Under the pieces are notes generated by a model. The model was not told the DNA's origin and searched no databases. It saw only the letters and a program-made list of their open reading frames with translations. 64,000 bases of DNA from Amarolinea aalborgensis (GTDB lineage: Bacteria > Chloroflexota > Anaerolineae > SSC4 > Amarolineaceae). The stretch's first letter is position 1; each line of letters opens with the position of its first letter. The position numbers were made by a program, and so were the translations under genes. The DNA lies in assembly GCF_900491745.1 (NCBI RefSeq), contig NZ_UETR01000011.1, forward strand, positions 1 through 64,000, read 5' to 3'. Shown in pieces: positions 59,119 through 64,000 of this stretch.

Positions 59119-59778
59119 ATGTTTTCATCCACGCCGCTGCGCATTGTGATTATTGCCGATGACCCCCTGGCTCGCGCGGGCCTGGCCGCGCTGCTGGCCG
59201 GCGAACCAGGCTGCCAGGTGATCGGTCAGACCCCGGCCGACGCGGAGCTGGCCGCCACGCTGGACGTGTATCGCCCGGATGCCGTGCTGTGGGACCTCGG
59301 CTGGGATCCGCAGCGCGTGACCGCGCCGGGCGGCAAGTCGGCCCTGGAGCGCCTGGCCGAACTGGAACGGCCCGAGCTGGCCCTGGTGGCCCTGGCGCCC
59401 GATCCGACCCACGCATCGGCCGTGTGGGCCGCCGGGGTGCGCGGCCTCCTCTTGCGCGACGCTACCTCAGACATGATGATTGCCGCGCTGACCGCGGCCA
59501 GGGCGCGCCTGGCCGTGTTGGACCCCGCCCTGGCCCCGGCGCTGATCATGCCCGCCGAACGCCCAACGGCCGCCCTGCTTGAGACGTTGACTCCGCGCGA
59601 GCTGGACGTGCTGCGCCGACTGGCCGAGGGCTTGTCCAACAAGGAAATTGCCCGCCAGCTCATCATCAGCGAGCACACCGTCAAATTCCACATCAACGCC
59701 ATCCTGGGCAAACTGGGCGCGCAGAGTCGGACCGAGGCCGTCGTGCGCGCCACGCGCCTCGGCCTGGTTGCCCTCTAG
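59119..59778 (+). CDS. LuxR-family (NarL/FixJ-type) response regulator
   Basis: This 219-residue regulator has a receiver domain beginning LRIVIIADDPLARAGLAALL, a possible phospho-acceptor in AVLWDLGWD, and LLLRDATSD where the conserved lysine is Arg. The C-terminal LuxR HTH carries LTPRELDVLRRLAEGLSNKEIARQLIISEHTVKFHINAIL. It binds DNA in response to a phosphorylation signal, or independent of one. No histidine kinase is adjacent. ATG 59119 starts directly before the domain; ATG 59062 overlaps the nuclease gene end. Either could be used. Confidence 0.85.
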   Translation: MFSSTPLRIVIIADDPLARAGLAALLAGEPGCQVIGQTPADAELAATLDVYRPDAVLWDLGWDPQRVTAPGGKSALERLAELERPELALVALAPDPTHASAVWAAGVRGLLLRDATSDMMIAALTAARARLAVLDPALAPALIMPAERPTAALLETLTPRELDVLRRLAEGLSNKEIARQLIISEHTVKFHINAILGKLGAQSRTEAVVRATRLGLVAL

Positions 59779-59911
59779 TCTCAAGCACGCGCTTCAACCT
59801 AACCTTTTTTCCAGGTCGCACCCTCACCAAGCGGCGGAAGCCTGCGCACGCGGGCTGCGCGATACTGGTCCTGTTTGATTGGTAATGATGATTCACAGAG
59901 GAGAAAATCAG

Positions 59912-60823
59912 ATGACTTCAGTTTTACAGGATTTTTCGGATGCATTGGCGCTCACCGTGGAGCAGGCCGGGCCGGCCGTGGTGCGGGTGGAAGCGCGGCG
60001 GCGCCTGCCGGCCACCGGCATCGTCTGGTCGGCCGCGGGCGTGATCATCACCGCGCATCACGTGGTTGAGCAGGATGACAATATCGGCATCGGCCTGCAT
60101 GACGGGCGTACGCTGTCCGCGCGCCTGCTGGGTCGCGACCCCACGACCGATGTGGCGGTGCTGCAGGCGCAGCTTGGCAATGGGCAGTCTCCCCTGGCCG
60201 CGCCGACCTGGGCCGACCCGGCTAATCTGCGCGTGGGACACCTGGCGTTGGCTCTGGGGCGTCCAGGTCAGCGCGTGTTGGCTACCTTCGGCATCGTGAG
60301 CGCGCTCGGCGAGAGCTGGCGCACCCCGGCCGGCGGCGAAGTAGATCATTACTTGCAGAGTGACGTCGCGATGTATCCTGGCTTCTCCGGCGGCCCCTTG
60401 GTGGACGCGGCCGGCCAGATCATCGGCATGAACACCTCGGCCATGCTGCGCAGCATCAGCCTGACGATTCCCGCGCCGACGCTGCGCCGGGTGGTGGAAA
60501 CGATCCTCTCGCACGGCCGCGTGCGTCGCGGTTACCTGGGCGTCAGCGCGCAGGCGGCGCGTTTGCCGGCCCTGCTGGCTCAGCAGTTAAACCAGGAAAC
60601 CGGTCTGCTGCTTGGTTCCGTGGAAGCTGATGGCCCGGCCGACAAGGCTGGTCTCTTCATGGGCGACACCATCATCAGCCTGGACGAACAGCCCGTGCGC
60701 CATCTCGACGATCTGATGGCCCTGTTGAGCGGCGACCGCGTCGGCCGCGCCGTGGCGGCGCGCATCGTGCGCGGCGGCCAGGTGCAGACCGTCAACGTGG
60801 TCATTGGCGAGCGCAGCGCGTAA
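59912..60823 (+). CDS. S1C (HtrA-like) serine protease with PDZ domain, cytoplasmic
   Basis: This 303-residue trypsin-like protease has the triad in TAHHVV, TTDVAVL and GFSGGPL (usual GNSGGPL), and a C-terminal PDZ domain (RRGYLGVSAQAA to ADKAGLFMGDTIISLDEQPV). No signal peptide is seen, so it probably acts in the cytoplasm or needs another export route, unlike classical DegP. AGAGGAG lies before the ATG at 59912. A second protease gene of the same family starts 25 bases downstream. Confidence 0.9.
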   Translation: MTSVLQDFSDALALTVEQAGPAVVRVEARRRLPATGIVWSAAGVIITAHHVVEQDDNIGIGLHDGRTLSARLLGRDPTTDVAVLQAQLGNGQSPLAAPTWADPANLRVGHLALALGRPGQRVLATFGIVSALGESWRTPAGGEVDHYLQSDVAMYPGFSGGPLVDAAGQIIGMNTSAMLRSISLTIPAPTLRRVVETILSHGRVRRGYLGVSAQAARLPALLAQQLNQETGLLLGSVEADGPADKAGLFMGDTIISLDEQPVRHLDDLMALLSGDRVGRAVAARIVRGGQVQTVNVVIGERSA

Positions 60824-60848
60824 TCCTGGAGAGGTGTGAGGAACACGC

Positions 60849-61442
60849 ATGTCAAACATACTTTTGCAGTTGAACGATGAGGTTGCCGACCTGGTCGGCG
60901 GCACGCAGCGCAGCCTGGTGCAGATTACCAACGGTGGAATGCGCGGGGCCGGGTCAGGGGTGATCTGGCGCGCGGACGGCTTGATTCTGACGAACAATCA
61001 TGTCGTGCAACGGCGCTCGCTCAACGTCACACTGCCCGATGGCCGTAAGCTGCCGGCCCGGCTGGTGGCGAGCGACCCAGATAACGACCTGGCCGTGCTT
61101 GGCATCGAGGCCAATGGCCTCCCCGTGGTTGACCTGGGCGATTCGCGTGGTCTGCAGCCGGGTGAACTGGTGTTTGCCCTGGGGCATCCGTGGGGGGTGC
61201 GCAATGTCGTCACCACGGGCGTGGTCATCGGCGTCGGTTCGCAATGGCCGGAGATGCCGCGCAGCTCACGCGACCTGGTGATGGTCAGCCTGCACCTGCG
61301 CCCCGGCAATTCCGGCGGCCCCCTGGTGGATAAGGTCGGCCGCCTGGTGGGCATCAACACACTGATGACCGGGCCGGATGTGGGCGCCGCCGTGCCCGTA
61401 CACGTTGCCAAAGAGTTCCTGCGTCACTCCGTGCGCGTTTGA
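60849..61442 (+). CDS. S1C serine protease without PDZ domain
   Basis: This 197-residue protease domain has the triad in LTNNHVV, DNDLAVLG and LRPGNSGGPLVDKVGRLVGINT. It has no PDZ domain and no signal peptide, so it is the minimal form of the family. It lies 25 bases after the PDZ-containing paralogue, probably in the same transcript; GGAGAGGTG upstream serves as RBS. The pair may act together as a two-subunit protease. The repeat array starts a few bases after its stop. Confidence 0.9.
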   Translation: MSNILLQLNDEVADLVGGTQRSLVQITNGGMRGAGSGVIWRADGLILTNNHVVQRRSLNVTLPDGRKLPARLVASDPDNDLAVLGIEANGLPVVDLGDSRGLQPGELVFALGHPWGVRNVVTTGVVIGVGSQWPEMPRSSRDLVMVSLHLRPGNSGGPLVDKVGRLVGINTLMTGPDVGAAVPVHVAKEFLRHSVRV

Positions 61443-62990
61443 TCTGAAAACGTCCAGAGCGATTGAAATTGCGCCTGACCGCGCACCGCCGGGCGTTCAG
61501 TTCAGAGCGAATGAATTCTCGCCTGATGGGCGTACCGCCAGGCGTCCGCCTGCGCGGACGCGATGTCGGCCGGCGCAGGCCGGCCTTGTGGCGGCACGCC
61601 CTTTCGGCCCGAATTCATTCGGCGGCTGCGAGCGCCGCCAGCGCGAATCTGCGTCCCGAACGATTGAAATCGCGCCTGACCGCGCGCCGCCGGGCGTCCA
61701 GAGCGAATGAATTCGCGCCTGATGGGCGTACCGCCAGGCGTCTGCCTGCGCGGACGCGATCTCGGCCGGCGCAGGCCGGCCTTGTGGCGGCACGTCCTTT
61801 CGGCCCGAATTCATGCGGCGGCTGCGAGCGCCGCCGGCGCGAATCTGCGTCCCGAACGATTGAAATCGCGCCTGACCGCGCGCCGCCGGGCGTTCAGAGC
61901 GAATGAATTCGCGCCTGATGGGCGTACCGCCAGGCGTCCGCCTGCGCGGACGCGATGTCGGCCGGCGCAGGCCGGCCTTGTGGCGGCACGTCCTTTCGGC
62001 CCGAATTCATGCGGCGGCTGCGAGCCCCGCCAGCGCGAATCTGCGTCCCGAACGATTGAAATCGCGCCTGACCGCGCGCCGCCGGGCGTTCAGAGCGAAT
62101 GAATTCTCGCCTGATGGGCGTACCGCCAGGCGTCCGCCTGCGCGGACGCGATGTCGGCCGGCGCAGGCCGGCCTTGTGGCGGCACGCCCTTTCGGCCCGA
62201 ATTCATGCGGCGGCTGCGAGCCCCGCCAGCGCGAATCTGCGTCCAGAGCGATTGAAACCGCGCCTGACCGCGCGCCGCTGGGCGTTCAGAGCGAATGAAT
62301 TCGCACCTGATGGGCGTACCGCCAGGCGTCCGCCTGCGCGGACGCGATGTCGGCCGGCGCAGGCCGGCCTTGTGGCGGCACGCCCTTTCGGCCCGAATTC
62401 ATGCGGCGGCTGCGAGCGCCGCTGGGCGTTCAGAGCGAATGAATTCGCGCCTGATGGGCGTACCGCCAGGCGTCCGCCTGCGCGGACGCAATGTCGGCCG
62501 GCGCAGGCCGGCCTTGTGGCGGCACGCCCTTTTGGCCCGAATTCATTCGGCGGCTGCGAGCGCCGCCGGCGCGAATCTGTGTCCAGCCCAGCGAGCGAAT
62601 GAAATTGCGCCTGACCGCGCGCCGCCGGGCGTCCAGAGCGAATGAATTCGCGCCTGATGGGCGTATCGCCAGGCGTCCGCCTGCGCGGACGCGATGTCGG
62701 CCGGCGCAGGCCGGCCTTGTGGCGGCACGCCCTTTCGGCCCGAATTCATGCCGCGGCTGCGAGCGCCGCCGGCGCGAATCTGCGTCCAGCGAGCGAATGA
62801 AATTGCGCCTGACCGCGCACCGCTGCGTGTCCAGAGCGAATGAATTCGCGCCTGATGGGCGTACCGCCAGGCGTCCGCCTGCGCGGACGCGATGTCGGCC
62901 GGCGCAGGCCGGCCTTGTGGCGGCACGCCCTTTCGGCCCGAATTCATTCGGCGGCTGCGAGCCGCCAGCGCGAATCTGCGTCCAGCCCGG
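61443..62990. repeat. Array of about eight copies of a hairpin-rich ~196-bp element
   Basis: The marker GAATGAATTC occurs eight times, with its ATG at about 61511, 61707, 61903, 62099, 62295, 62439, 62642 and 62840. The spacing is 196 bases four times, then 144, 203 and 198. Each copy contains hairpin 1 (GCGTCCG/CGGACGC), hairpin 2 (GGCCGGC/GCCGGCC) and an outer pairing (CCGCC/GGCGG). Because 196 is not a multiple of three, the long overlapping frames are artefacts. A diverged copy is at 6803-6935 and a fragment at 57283. Confidence 0.95.
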
Positions 62991-63063
62991 TTCAACCAGG
63001 CGGACGCAGATTTGCGCTAATTCACGCAGATACACACCGGCGCGGCGATCTCCGGTCTCCTCG
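62991..63063. other. Spacer with ACGCAGAT sequence
   Basis: This short spacer separates the array from the surface-protein gene. It contains GGACGCAGAT and TCACGCAGATAC, the motif of the 122-bp repeat. Nothing else is supported. Confidence 0.4.
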
Positions 63064-64000
63064 TTACTCCCCGCTGAGATCGCCTCCCGTCGTCGGTAAT
63101 CCGACCGGCGGCAAGATCTTGATGCGCACCGGCAGCGACTCGCCCAGCAGGTTGCCGCTGGCGTCGTTGGCCGCCACCTTGAAGTCGTAATCTCCAGGCG
63201 TCAGATCGGCTGGCACGATGAACTGCCAGGCGCCATCCGGGCCGACCTGCGCGGTGCCCAGCGCCTTACGGCCGGCGTAGATAGTCACCGTGCTGTTGGG
63301 CGGCGCTGCGCCGGTCAGCCGTTCGCCCGCTGGAAGCTGGCCGCCTGGCGGCAGGTTGATGGTGGGCGGCGCGGCCGGCTGTGCATCGGCCGCAATCGTG
63401 AACGGCAGCGGATCCGCAAAGACCTCACTGCCATCGGCGTCCACCGCGGCCAGGCGCAAGACATGATCGCCGACTGTGAGGGCCGCCGGCGGCACAAAGC
63501 TCCAGTTGCCCGTCGCATCGGTTGTGACTTCACCCAGAAGTTTGTCGCCATCATAGAGACGCACCTTGACGCCAGGTTCAGCCGTGCCGGCGAAAAGCGG
63601 CCGGCTGGTGTGCAGCGGCGAGACCAGGGGACTGGTCAGGGTCGGCGCTTTGACGCGCCCGCTGCTGGGCGTGCCAACCGGCGTTGGCGTGGCGGCGGGT
63701 GTTGCGCCCGGCGTTGTTCCCGGTGTTGCGCCCGGCGTGCCGCCGGCGCTGGGTGTTGCGCCTGGCGTGCCGCCGGCGCCGGGTGTGGTTCCTGGCGTGC
63801 CGCCCGCGCCGGGCGTGGTTCCTGGCGTACCGCCCGCGCCGGGTGTGGTTCCCGGCGTGCCGCCGGCGCCGGGTGTGGTTCCTGGCGTGCCGCCCGCGCC
63901 GGGCGTGGTTCCTGGCGTACCGCCCGCCCCAGGAGTTGCGCCTGGCGTGCCGCCCGCGCCTGGCGTTGCGCCTGGGGTCGTTCCTGGCGCGCCGGCTGTG
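63064..64000 (-). CDS. C-terminal part of an Ig-like surface protein (runs off the window)
   Basis: The frame is open from 63064 to the right edge, so at least 311 residues of a longer protein are seen. The left (C-terminal) part has two Ig-like or Big-type domains (RLYDGDKLLGEVTTDATGNW and TVTIYAGRKALGTAQVGPDG). Upstream lies a Gly-Thr-Pro-rich region made of a 30-base repeat (ten residues, roughly GTTPGAGGTP), about eight units at 63690-63990. It ends ILPPVGLPTTGGDLSGE. LPTTG looks like a sortase motif, but no hydrophobic tail follows. It is probably an extracellular or surface protein. Confidence 0.75.
   Translation of the reverse strand, partial: TAGAPGTTPGATPGAGGTPGATPGAGGTPGTTPGAGGTPGTTPGAGGTPGTTPGAGGTPGTTPGAGGTPGTTPGAGGTPGATPSAGGTPGATPGTTPGATPAATPTPVGTPSSGRVKAPTLTSPLVSPLHTSRPLFAGTAEPGVKVRLYDGDKLLGEVTTDATGNWSFVPPAALTVGDHVLRLAAVDADGSEVFADPLPFTIAADAQPAAPPTINLPPGGQLPAGERLTGAAPPNSTVTIYAGRKALGTAQVGPDGAWQFIVPADLTPGDYDFKVAANDASGNLLGESLPVRIKILPPVGLPTTGGDLSGE

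Noticed and set aside
61509..62998. Several long overlapping reading frames inside the ~196-bp array
   Set aside because: They repeat the same peptide in shifting frames because the unit is 196 bases, and all frames stay open only through GC-rich repetition. No RBS or protein family is visible.
1..64000. tRNA and rRNA genes
   Set aside because: No TpsiC-arm-like sequence in a cloverleaf context and no rRNA-like segment was noticed by eye; a tRNAscan-type search could still find one.

Overview
The window looks like a piece of a GC-rich Chloroflexota chromosome (Anaerolineae/Caldilineae-like). The reasons are many secreted proteins with Thr-Pro-rich (TPTPT) linkers, DUF3048 lipoproteins, a mixed aerobic/anaerobic gene set and abundant intergenic palindromic repeats. 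The lineage is an inference from gene style; no rRNA or tRNA gene was seen. Putative sigma70-type promoters (TTGnnn, 16-18 bp spacer, TATAAT/TACAAT) recur before several operons. LAYOUT: 0.1-7.9 kb: a secreted Asp-box beta-propeller protein, two tandem DUF3048 proteins, a free-standing GyrA C-terminal-domain protein, a DinB-like protein and a hotdog thioesterase. 8.4-9.3 kb: a cluster of palindromic repeats. 9.3-17.8 kb (minus strand): cytochrome P450, 2-oxoglutarate dehydrogenase E2 (sucB) and E1 (sucA), with a phosphatase/ParB-like pair, a SnoaL-like protein and an ABC-2 exporter between the two suc genes. 18-22.9 kb (plus): histidine phosphatase, HI0933-type flavoprotein, PucC-family transporter and LLM flavin oxidoreductase. 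22.9-27.9 kb (minus): M29-like aminopeptidase, two Dabb proteins, an IMPase, a Usp, a KAS III-like enzyme and a nucleotidyltransferase, with several overlapping stops and starts. 28-31.8 kb (plus): Clp1/Grc3-like kinase, ModE-like regulator and a tungstate transporter (tupABC), with a candidate ModE operator before tupA. 31.9-35.4 kb: a secreted PPC-domain protein, a PD-(D/E)XK nuclease, a REP-associated transposase (RAYT) with its REP hairpins, and gene debris. 35.6-41.5 kb: a formate dehydrogenase operon (NuoE/F fusion, FdhD, an unknown small protein, an Fe-S subunit, the catalytic subunit). Its W/Mo cofactor need fits the nearby tungstate transporter. 41.4-45.4 kb: an orphan HicB, a TumE-type toxin-antitoxin pair, a sulfatase with a dockerin-like tail, and a coiled-coil/retropepsin pair. 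45.5-53.7 kb (minus): penicillin acylase-family protein, two GlgC paralogues (one with a degenerate catalytic loop), an SH3-like membrane protein, a holin-family membrane protein and a GNAT. 54-61.4 kb: a five-heme cytochrome, a 122-bp tandem array, a HEAT-repeat protein, a methyltransferase-Mrr nuclease fusion, a response regulator and two S1C proteases. 61.4-63.0 kb: an array of about eight copies of a ~196-bp hairpin-rich element, of which a lone diverged copy sits at 6.8 kb with compensatory changes in its stems. 63.1-64 kb: the C-terminal part of a surface protein that runs off the window. The strongest leads are the covarying dispersed element, the GlgC/GlgC-like pair, the methyltransferase-Mrr fusion, the RAYT/REP unit and the ModE operator before the tungstate transporter.
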